Assembly: GCA_002633005.1 (NCBI GenBank) | Contig: NMRA01000059.1 | Coordinates: 547,883-611,882 of the forward strand | Direction: 5' to 3' | Length of the DNA stretch: 64,000 nt | Origin: Phoronis australis | Taxonomy: Eukaryota; Phoronida; Phoronidae | Part shown: in pieces, positions 26,401 to 38,400 of the stretch | Layout of the letters: each line of letters starts with the position of its first letter | Position numbering within the stretch: position 1 is the first letter of the stretch | The notes under the pieces: generated by a model | What the model saw: the letters and a program-made list of their open reading frames with translations, nothing else | Database searches by the model: none | What the model was told of the DNA's origin: nothing | Program-made: the position numbers and the translations under genes

Positions 26401-29400
26401 TCTTACACATGATGGAATTATCTTTCATGCAATTTCTTCATGAATACTGTGTTAGGTAGAAAATTTCAATGTTTTTTTCAAAATGTTCGTTTCAGAGGCT
26501 AGCATTCAAATAGCAAAAGAGATCTTTGGTGTGTCCACCCTGGAAAAGGGTTGGGGACTGAAATCCTCAAAAAAAAGATTACGAATGACAGCTGGTGTTA
26601 GACAGTTCTTGACAAAGATCTACAACGATGGTGAGAAGAGTGGCCAGAAATTGAACCCTGACCAGTGCATGCATCAAGTCCGTGCCAACTTTAATGTAAA
26701 TGAGTGGAGAACATCAAAACAAATTGCAAACTTTTTTTCAAGACTCACAGTTCAGAAAAAAAGACACCAGTTTGTGGACGATGAGGATGAGGAGGATGTA
26801 GCCAATGACAGAGAAGCATGGGAACAAGAAGTTCGTGGAAATATAATGAAAGAAATGGGTGTGCTTCATCCTGTGATGTTCGGAGATAAAGATTTGTGTG
26901 AGCTGCTCAAACAAAATGGGCTCTCAAAACTTAAAGTTGTGACTTTAAGACAAATTTGTCGTACAGTTGGTATTGAATTCGGTCAACGGAAGTCAGAGGT
27001 GCTGTCAGCACTCACCGAGTACTTACAGATGTGTACTTGTTGCGTTTAAAATAGTGCACTTTATTGACCGTACCACGTCTAAATTGAAAACATTGTTATA
27101 GTATGGTATAAGTCAGTTCAGAGCTTTTCATCTACAGCACTGCTTTGTTTTCGAATATGCGCCCACATCTTTATATGTGGTTGCATATTGCCTTCATCTG
27201 TCTAGGCATTTGTCATCTGGCTTCCGCATCTGTGTCTCCTAAACCCCTCACAGGAACTTGATGAGATTAGGCAGATGTGTTCCTATCAAACTGACGACGG
27301 ACAATGACGAATTTCGGACCTGTCTGACTACTGGTGTGCCCCCTTGTACATATTTGGAAGTCCTCAACGAATTTTCATAAAATTTGGCAGTTAGGCATCT
27401 ATTAGTGAGATGATGATGTACTCCCGTTGTGACAGATTCAAGGTACTTTGCGCCTCCTAGTGGCCATTTTTACTGTTTTCGAGACTGTTTTTTTGGCGTC
27501 CATCCTTCAATCACAACCACTCTGACGATCATTTTTAAAATTGGTGTGAAGAGGGTGACTGACGATTTTCCGACTTCAAATACTGTGGTGCTTCCTTGTG
27601 GCAGTTTTTTTTTGTGCCCATGGCTGTTTATCCTAAATCATTTGCAAGATCATTTACTAAATGTAACAAGTATATTCATATGATGTTCACAACGAACAGC
27701 GACAACTTTCGCATGGATCAGACAACCATTGCACCCCCTAGTGGCAATTTAATTTTTACATTTACCTCTGTAGTTTAAAAGGTCCTCAATGGATTTTCAT
27801 AAAATTAGGTAGTTGGGCATCTATTAGTGAGATATTGCTATCCTCTTTGCGTTACTTAGCGGCCATTTTTACTGTCAGTTTTGTGAGTCTTTTTTTGTTG
27901 GCGTCCACCTCTATCAACCAAACCAGTGTAGGGGTGATTTTGAAAATTGGCAAGTATGTTCTCAGTGTGATGATTTTGTATACTGTGGCGCCTCCTAGTG
28001 GTAGTTTTGTTTTGCACCTATTTTGTATCTCCTAAACCAACTGCAAGATCTGTATTAAACTTAGTAAGTGTATTTATGTGAAGCTAACAATAGACAACTT
28101 TCAGGCAGATGCTGTGCCCCTCGTGTCAATTTCAATTTTTTGTTTTCTTTTGTTTCTCTGAAATTCTTCGACAGATTTTTATGAAATCGGGTAAATAGCT
28201 TTCTGTTAAAGAAGCGATGGCATGTTGCATTTTCAGATGGATTGGACATTTTGCGCCATCTAGTGGCCATTTTCATGATACAAATTAACAACTCTAGAAG
28301 CTCATGGTTTGCGGTGCATTCGTGGGAGCATCTCAGCGCTCCGCATTGCTCTTGTAATGTTTTAGGTCAGTTGCTGGCTCATATACATCTCATACATTAC
28401 AGGAATGTGTAATCTGATGGAATAGCATGGGTCTTTACAATCTTTCGCGCTAAGATTTGCTATTCTATGAAAACCTCCCATGCTGTTTTATCACAACTGA
28501 CTGACTTTCACGCTACAATATTTGAAACGAAACCTCCTGTAGTGCACTTATAATTACGTGGCATGTTAGGTGTAATGTCAAAGTAAAAAGTATATATTCT
28601 GCCACACAAGTTATGCAAGTTACAACCTTCCAGGTGCTTGATTTCTAAGTTGTGTGATCATTTTATGGTCTATGGGTAAGTTATTTGAGAGCAACTTGAT
28701 TGCAAAATTTTTAATAGAAAAGCAGATACTGAAGTTGCAAGATGTGTGAAGTATACATAGCCTGTATTACAAGAGACTAATGGATTTGCATGAACTGCTT
28801 GCATTTGCAATGTCTGAGGAGTGCATGACCACTCAGTAGTGACAAAAAAGGAATTTTGTTGTTTTTAAGAGAGCCTTGTTTTATCATGGATACAGTAATT
28901 TTCAAAATAAACTGGAAAGACTTTGACAGAACTTTGCCCACTTGCCAGAGTTATTTGGCGGTCAGAATTTTTTCTTGGATGTTATTGCACCCAGCAGCCG
29001 CTTTATTTTTAAACAGATTTGCATGGTATGCAGCCACGATTTCGACAGGGTGCAAGGAGCAACACCCATGGTGGTTTTGTTGTGACTGATGGATTTGCAT
29101 GTAAAACGGATTCTTGTCAAAAAGAAATAGATAGTTGCAGTTTGTATGTAGAAACTTTGTTGAATTTTGAAGTTGTCCAACTGATTTTGAAAACTGCTGT
29201 ACTTAAAAAATATAGCCAAACCACACTGCAGCAAACCTCACAAGATGTTTCACCTACATTTTCAATAACCAAACCACCTTGTATGCCCTGGAACTTCTAT
29301 AACTGAGTAACTGTTGTAAACCAGGTTCACTGTGACATGGCCTGTACTGCGGAATACTTTTTGCCTGTATGTGTAAAGTAACATTTTCTAGTCTTTTGGC

Positions 29401-32400
29401 CTGGAACAAACTGAATTTGTCTGCAGTCTTTAATACATGTAAATCACTTCACTTGATTTTCGATGAGCATCAACGAAATATGAGATTAAGCACACCACTT
29501 GTAATACACGAGCACAAACATATGGCAGATATAATGCATTTTTTGCTGAAAGTCAAGGTTTTTTGTTGCGATTTTGCTAAGCATACGTAGGAAGCACCAA
29601 CATATTACCCTTATAGAAATTAAATGAAGGAGTGGGGGGACCTCGGGAGAGGGGAACATAGGGCCTGGGTAACACTGACGCATAGGAAACATAGTGCAAA
29701 GAGAATAGAGGGACACTGCAACAGTGCGTATACCCAGATCAAACCTACATAATCCACCGACTTCGAAAAATATAACAGTGAAAGCCTGTGTTTGATTCAG
29801 ATCTCGAATAACACAGTCAATCAAGGTAAGGTTATACTTGATTAAGGATTGCTAATGGTATTTCAACACGGACAAATGACCTGTTTTACTTTCTGAACAG
29901 GGTTATTTGATAGCAAAACTTTATTAAGAGTACAAGAAATGTTTTACATTCTTTGCTTACCTGGCACTACACTGTCTGATTGAAGGGAACATAAGTAACT
30001 GTTCTACTTGTAGTTGTAGACCCGAGGCTTAAATGTTACTATGCCACTGTTCAAATCAAAACAGCTTTATTTTGGGGCATACTTGGTAAAATACAGCAAA
30101 ATAGAACAATTAGATAAAGGCTACGAAGTTATATCGCTTGAACCAGTTCTGAAATCCCCCGGGTGAACTTCACAAATCTTGGCAATTCTCAAATCCTACC
30201 TCCAATACTAATGAGCTCTCTAACTTCCGCAAAATCTTACCTTCAATGCAGGAGAGCTGCTATGAAACTTGCTTTGAAGTACATGTCTGAGGGCATTTCA
30301 CGGAAAATAACAGAGGATTTCCATAGGTTTGACGACGTGATTTTTTTGGATTAACTTATTTTTGCTTTGAAACCTATTCAGTTTGTTGGTAAACCTCTGT
30401 TTTTTTTAGAAAAGTAACTTTGAACTGAATCACTTTTTTAGCATTTCCCCATCCAAATACACATAAAAAGTGGGGGTGTCTTAATTACTACAAAAATATT
30501 TTTTGGGAAAATAAAAAATGCATTTTTCTTAATGATTTAGATCACTGAATAAAATCATAGGGCCAAAACGTCAAAGTTTTGACATGCTTCCGCCATCGTT
30601 TGCAGATTTTCTCAAATAATGCCTCTTAAGGCTGCATTTCATCTTTTACTGCACGTTAATTAAATGTCTACTGAGAATCGGTAATTGGAGTGCATTTATA
30701 GCCAGCATAAGTCATTGGAACTCACTACCATCATAGATACTTGTTAGTCTATGCTGCCATGTGGTCATGAGTCAGAGGTAGAGGCATTTTAATGATCAAG
30801 GTTTGTGCGAATGCACAGGTATGCATGGTATATCTATATGTGCCGTACTTTAGCTCACCTACCGTAATCATTAGCTGATCGATAGNTTTGCATTTGATAA
30901 CCGTATGCCATTCTAAACTCTTAAGGCTGCATTTCATCTTTTACTGCACGTTAATTAAATGTCTACTGAGAATCGGTAATTGGAGTGCATTTATAGCCAG
31001 CATAAGTCATTGGAACTCACTACCATCATAGATACTTGTTAGTCTATGCTGCCATGTGGTCATGAGTCAGAGGTAGAGGCATTTTAATGATCAAGGTTTG
31101 TGCGAATGCACAGGTATGCATGGTATATCTATATGTGCCGTACTTTAGCTCACCTACCGTAATCATTAGCTGATCGATAGGGGTTGCCCTTTCAAAACTG
31201 CCAGACTGGATTCTTTGGTTGGATTAAGATCTGCCAGAGGAGCATACAATTGTGGGGTGAGGTTCATAGGCCTAGTCAGACTATTATTTGGCATCAGTAG
31301 TAGCAAGTTAAATAGTATGACTACTGTGTAGGACTACAATGCAACAAAAGATCGAGAATCGGTTGCCCGTCAGTCTAGTTCACTTTTATTATGTTATGTA
31401 ATTAACCAATTTTTGTTATGGACTGAAAAGGTTTTTAGTGATGGGTTCAGTTTTTATCAGAGTGTCAAAAATGTTCCACATTGTGTGTAAATTTTTAAAG
31501 CTACATTTTGCCCTGTAGTTTGAAAGCTGAAAATCGAAATGAAAATAGCTCTGGGGACTAGAATTAAGGAGTATGCTGAATTGAACAAACCTATACTGTC
31601 ATTGGTGAACACACCATTAACACTGCCAATATTGTAGACTGGGACAATGCCAAAGTTCTAGCCAGTGAGGACCATTGGAGCTCTCGAAAATTTAAAGAAG
31701 CCGTATTTATCAGGAAAAGACAGCCCACCATGAACAGAGACCAAGGTCCACAGCTCCCTCCTATGTGACCCCATTTTAGATCTGTGTCAGAAAAGCGCGG
31801 GTAATCCACTCATTGAAAAAGACCCTTAGATGAGGTTTGAAATGTTCGAGTCATCATCCACAAACAGTTTGTAGTTAGTGAAATTTTTACCTAATCAAGT
31901 TGAAAATAGTATTTTGACTTAATACCAAAATTCAGTTCCAAATCTTGCAATGAATTATGTTTTCAACTTTCAGCCGTCATATTGCCAACCCTGTGGCTGT
32001 ATATTAGTGGAAAATATCATGCTGAGGAGTGGTTCTTTGGACTTGTTCTGTCTGGCTTCAGTCTAACGGCACTGCTTGCTAGTCCAGTATTTGGAAGGTA
32101 CGGTTTGCCTGGATCATGTAATTCTAAAACTTTATTTGTATGTTACTGTTGAAATATGATGAAAAAGCGATGTTAGCTTCAAATGAAATTCATCATGTTT
32201 TTCATCAACAACTTGTAATTAATTTATTTTGATTTTTAGTTATTATGTAGATTAAGAAAGTGGACCATGCTGATTCTACAATTAGAGGTGAATTATTTTA
32301 GTTGATCACTTCCACTATGACTGAGTGACATTGTCATTTGAAATGTTTTTAAAAATCCATAAACGTTCAGGAATTTCTACATCTGTGCTATTAATTCTGG

Positions 32401-35400
32401 AGTGAATACATGCTGTGGGTATTTTCCATACAGTAGCTCTCTGTGATAACTTAGTGACAATCTATTTATTTTGACAGTTATATGTGCATTAAGTGAACAC
32501 ACATTGCTAATGAATAATTGCTCTTAAATGAATTATTTTTTGTTAAAAAGGTTTCTTTTAAATGGTGTTATATGTTATAAGTTGTTGAACTATTTGTTTA
32601 AATTCAGATGGTCGGACGTGACAAGAAAGACCAAGCCACTGTTCCTATTTGCCAACTTGTGGTCAATAGGTGGCAGTCTGATGTATTGGATGGGTGTGTC
32701 CAAATGGTTCATTTTGGGAGGAAGGCTCATTGCAGGTAATGACATAGATCTTATGGCATCCAATGTCTTAATTAAAGTGGCACATTTCCCACTTTTATCT
32801 GCTTTCTTGAATGTAAAGTCCTTTTTAAGTTTAAAAACTTTACTATCTTGTTTCTTCATCAGACAGAACTTTATGTTATGACCAGGGTTCAGGTTCTAAT
32901 TTTTTACTGGAAATCGAACTTGAAATTATGTTTGGCATTCAATTATTCTACTGTTGTGCTTGAGTATATAACTTTTCAATCATAGTTTGCACTTGGTGAC
33001 CTCAGCATTAAGGCTAAAATTTCAAGTTCAAACTCTTTGAGTTATTACTTGAAATCTTGAGTATTTCTTTAGTTTGTAGCTCAAATATTGGGGTAGCCAT
33101 TTATCCTGAGTTTGCACAAAGAAGAGCAGAAATTGCTAAAACTAATTTCAAGTTCAATTTCGAATGCAAATATTAGACCCTTGCCCCGGAAATGGTGGAC
33201 AGCCTCCAGGAAATCTCTCTTTTGCATTCTATGTTTTGTTGAAAACCTGACATTTTACATACAATCCTTAATTCACTGCACTTGATTATAGCAATAGAGG
33301 ATGTTTATTTTTCGTAATTGTTCCTCGTTAATTGCAATTCTCCACTTATTTTCGCAAAAATTCCTATTTGATCGTGTATTCATTTTTCAAAGTCTGATGA
33401 CCTTGCGGCAAATAATGGAAATTTTACCAGACGTTGTTTCATAGTGTCTGCAAACTGTAAATCATGCTTCTAAAAGACTAGAGTGTCCTTAATCTTTATT
33501 CTTGTGGAGAAATTTGACAAAATAGGATTTTACATGTGGGCCACCTTGTGTGTTAAATAAGTGAATAATTACAGTTAGTTAATATACTTTGTATGTGTAT
33601 AAAGGAGAAATTGCATGATCTAATGTGACTTTAGTCCGTGTTTCTCAACAGGCGTTGGAACAGCCGTGAGTGCACCCATCGTAGCGGACATCACCAGAAC
33701 TACCGAACCAAATGAACGAACATCAAAGATAGCCATTTTGTTTGCCTTGCGACAGTTTGGGCTGCTCCTTGGTAAGGCTTGGAGATCCTTTCAATAAGAC
33801 AACTGTTGCAATACAGTTTCATGTATCATGCGTGCAAGAGTATTTGAACTTTGAATGTCATACAAAAGTACCATTAGACTATTCCATTCTCCCTTTGCAG
33901 TAGAGTACTGAACACTTCGAGGTGTTCTCAGCACCCCGATGGAGACAGATGGGTAATCACTGAATGGCAGATTAATAATGGCAACCTCCTTTGAGTGGGG
34001 TGTAGAAAGGTTTTTATCAGTGTTTCCATTTATCAACTAACAGTTGTGCTGCCAATTAAATCCAAGGTTGACAGTAAATAAGGAACAATCTTTGGTTATT
34101 AGGTGTGTTCTAGAATAGCAATAATTTGTGAGCACATTCATTGTAGACAGAAAACTAGAAGCCATGGGGCCGACATGACAGTCATCTCATCCCGATCATG
34201 TGTCTGAGGTTGATCGCCGTTGCGAAACTTGAAATGCTGATAAAGTTACTTAATCTGATATTGATAAAAATTAAACTTATAGTCCAAGTCCAAGTCACTA
34301 CATCTTTTTTGCACGTTTCCAAGAAAGGTGAATGTGATGGGCTTTGTTCGGGGATGAAGTTTTATGAATCAGGATGTCATGATCGACCAGAGTGTCAAAA
34401 ATCCAACAGAAACACTGATCTTGTTGATGCATGCATGTTGTACTGATGCGTGTCGTCTTGTTCAAAGTTTGCATCCACCAGAAGAAGCAATTTAAATTTT
34501 GAAGTAAAGTGGGTTAACTAATAAGCTGCCGCCATAGTTATCATCGATAGTGCTATTTATGGGGTGGTACTCATAGACATTATTTTGACCGTGCCGGGTA
34601 AACCCTCAGCCTACTTTATTTTAGCTTGCACATTGTTGAGCCAACAAAAGAGTGCTCAATATGAGACTATAGATACTTGAGTATAATCATTCATCCTGAT
34701 AAACAAGGTTGCATTTTTTACTTTTGGTTTGCTAATCCATCTTTCAAGGATATCTCGCATTCTCACCAAAACCTTTAAAAATTAAATTAAGCGAAATAAA
34801 ACAAGTGTTTTCGTTATCAGGTCCCAACATAATCGAACCAAAAGGTTCAAAAAACCTTCTAAGCCTTGATAGATTGGGCATAAGACACGTCATTTACATT
34901 TTGACGGGCCACTGTAACCTAGTCTGACACAGACGTGTTACTGGGCACATGGGGAGCCCAGTGTGTCCTGAGTGTGGTACTGACGTAGAATCCCCTAAAC
35001 ACCTGGTAGAGTTTTGCCCAGCTTTTATTGGCTAAGGAGCAACCAACTGGATGACACTGATACATGCCTACAACATACAGTGCATGGCAACAAATGGAAA
35101 GCCTGTTCATTTTCTTAAAGGAGACAGGCAGACTTGAAAACGTCCTTCACAAGGAGCCTTTGATCCATAACAGGGCTCTCATGTTATTTTTGCTCAGGTG
35201 TTTGTTGCAATGGACCCAACCATGGGGCCTGCGCCCACACCAGAAATGACATCATACCGCTTACACTCTTTTTCTTTATCAGGTCCTGGTTGTAACTTGT
35301 TTTTAAAGGAGTTGGACTTCTACATTGGACCATTTCCTGTCAACAAATATACCTCTCCTGGGGTAAGTGCATCTGCATAGCTATTCATTGTAATATTAAA

Positions 35401-38400
35401 AATGATATATATGGACTCAACGGGTGATGTAATGCAGTGTGTGTGTGCACGCGCATATGTCATGGATTTGTTTGTGTGTCAATAGTTTTACATGTGGGAG
35501 TGTGGGCTCATGTGCAACTTGCACGTGTGAGTGCACACACATGCATGTGTGAGTGCACACACATGCACGTGTGAGTGCACACACATGCACGTGTGAGTGC
35601 ACACACATGCACGTGTGAGTGCACACACATGCACGAATGTGTATCTGTGAGCAGATGGTTATACCAATGTATGTATAAATGTGTCTCCTTGAATTTCAAT
35701 GAAAAATAGTAATGAAACACGATTGTGTAAATATTATGCTGGGTCTGTATTTTTTTTGAAATATTTTTGCTACTGATTTGTCCAATTTTTCAAACAAGAG
35801 TTCAGGGATCAATTCTTTTGAACTTATCATCCACGATCATCCCGTTCTGTAGATTCACATTCTTAAGCATTTGAAGTTGTCAGAATATTGTGATGATCTT
35901 TTCCAGCTCTTCATGGCGGTGCTGTGGTCACTGTTAGAAATATTCAATATATTTACCTACTATGAGCTAAGGGATCTTAAGACGCAAGATGCAGAAGGTG
36001 TCATAACAACACACAACATAAATTACCAAGCAGTCGAAAACAGCGAAGCCAGCATCGAGTCGGTTAATAGCCCACTATTAGACTCGCAAGGCGGAACGCC
36101 ATCTGTGAGTGCAAGTGAAGGTCGTGCTTTATCAAAGACCGTGGTCACTAGAAGCCCTAGTGCTGGTTCAGAGTATGGCAGTGTCAAGTCACGCTCGAGT
36201 GATTCTGAATTTGGCAGTGTACATACTGATTATGGGAGTGTGCGAACTCAGACGAGTATGTTTTCCGGTGTGGACAAAGATGTTGATGAAGTTACAAGCT
36301 GGCCCGTATCTGATTCACACCAAACGTATACTTCCAGTTTAGATCCCTCGCGGGAAGTGGAAAAATCCTGGACCACGTCCTCATCGCATTATCAGACTTG
36401 TGAGTCTAGTGGAAGTGGACATTCCAATTTCTTGCAATCCTCAGAGTTGATCGAATCTGCTGAGAAACAGATTTCTCAACATGGCTCCCCAATATTAAGT
36501 AATACAGACCAGACGAGCGTGCAAGACCATTCCAGTACTCAGGTGCCAGAGGAATCAATTAAGAATGACAAAAGTGGTGACAAGAAGCTCACTTTGAGGT
36601 TTCTTTATCAAGGTATTCCACTGTATGACTCTACATACACTAATAAATGTTTGGGGCATTGTTGCACCACAACTCAATCTATTTGTCCAGATCTTCGGTA
36701 AATTTTCCCTTTTTGGCTGACCATTAGGAGCAGATTATTAGCCAGTATTGTACTTAATAGATAGTGTGACTGACCATTAGGAGCAGATTATTTGCCAGTA
36801 TTGTACTTAATAGACAGTGTGACTAACCATTAGGAGCAGATTATTTGCCAGTATTNTGTGAGTGCACACACATGCACGTGTGAGTGCACACACATGCACG
36901 TGTGAGTGCACACACATGCACGTGTGAGTGCAACACACATGCACGAATATGTATCTGTGAGTAGATGGTTATACCAATGTATACATGTGTCTCCTTGAAT
37001 TTCAATGAAAAATAGTAATGAAACATGATTGTGTAAATGTTATGCTGGGTCTGTATTGTTTTTTGAAATATTTTTGCTACTGATATGTCCAATTTTTCAA
37101 ACAAGAGTACAGGGATCAATTCTTTTGAACTTATCATCCACGATCATGCCGTTCTGTAGTTTCACACTCTTAAGCATTTGAAGTTGTCAGAATATTGTGA
37201 TGATCTTTTCCAGCTCTTCATGGCGGTGCTGTGGTCACTGTTAGAAATATTCAATATATTTACCTACTATGAGCTAAGGGATCTTAAGTCACAAGATGCA
37301 GAAGGTGTCATAACGACACACAACATAAATTACCAAGCAGTCGAAAACAGCGAAGCCAGCATCGAGTCGGTTAATAGCCCACTATTAGACTCGCAAGGCG
37401 GAACGCCATCTGTGGGTGCAAGTGAAGGTCGTGCTTTATCAAAGACCGTGGTCACTAGAAGCCCTAGTGCTGGTTCAGAGTATGGCAGTGTCAAGTCACG
37501 CTCGAGTGATTCTGAATTTGGCAGTGTACATACTCATTATGGGAGTGTGCGAACTCAGACGAGTATGTTTTCCGGTGTGGACAAGGATGTTGATGAAGTT
37601 ACAAGCTGGCCCGTATCTGATTCACACCAAACTTATACTTCCAGTTTAGATCCCTCGCGGGAAGTGGAAAAATCTGGGACCACGTCCTCATCGCATTATC
37701 AGACTTGTGAGTCTAGTGCAAGTGGACATTCCAATTTCTTGCAATCCTCAGAGTTGATCGAATCTGCTGAGAAACAGATTTCTCAACATGGCTCCCCAAT
37801 ATTAAGTAATGCAGACCAGACGAGCGTGCAAGACCATTCCAGTACTCAGGTGCCAGAGGAATCAATTAAGAATGACAAAAGTGGTGACAAGAAGCTCACT
37901 TTGAGGTTTCTTTATCAAGGTATTCCACTGTTTGACTGTACATACACTAATAAATGTTTGGAGCATTGTTGCACCACAACTCAATGAGTTGTCCAGATCT
38001 TCAGTAAATTTTCCCTTTTTGGCTGACCATTAGGAGCAGATTATTTGCCAGTATTGTACTTAATAGACAGTGTGACTGACCATTAGGAGCAGATTATTTG
38101 CCAGTATTGTACTTAATAGTGACTGACCATTAGGAGCAGATTATTTGCCAGTATTGTACTTAATAGACAGTGTGACTGACCATTAGGAGCAGATTATTTG
38201 CCAGTATTGTACTTAATATATAGTGTGATGGGTATCTAGTGTTTCTAACACCATTTCCGTTGTGCTTGCTTATTTGGATGTTTTGTTTCATATCTTGTCT
38301 AATTTTAAATTTTAAGCACACAATGCTGATTGCGGTCATATACAATATGTAATGTTTGAGTTGACAGTGGATGCCAGAACTGGTCTGGCTGGTCTGTGGC

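Larger units (their letters stand above)
14750..30622 (+). mobile_element. 15.9-kb polymorphic mobile element carrying a DNAGCYH-type transposase-like gene
   Basis: The 15,873-bp segment is bounded by CTCTTAAG at 14742-14749 and 30623-30630. Sequence right of the N at 30886 joins 39 bases identical to 14711-14749 directly to sequence identical to 30631 onward, with a single CTCTTAAG: an empty site. The two ends share diverged inverted blocks. Left: TCTGCAAATG at about 14768 and TGGCGGATGCA at about 14788. Right, reverse-complemented: TCTGCAAACG and TGGCGGAAGCA. These lie at similar distance from the boundary. One 10-exon gene spans most of the element. Smaller elements (16085-16480, 16829-17000) and a satellite (27320-28290) are nested inside. 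An 8-bp duplication is known for hAT and P-type elements, but the encoded protein resembles neither. Confidence 0.8.

Noticed and set aside
35417-35720. Cys/His-rich minus-strand frames
   Set aside because: They are translations of the 22-bp TG/CA minisatellite.
37178-37987. Second, paralogous copy of the transporter loop exon
   Set aside because: The copy begins and ends exactly at an N join and includes flanking minisatellites, so it is an allelic duplicate from assembly, not a tandem exon.
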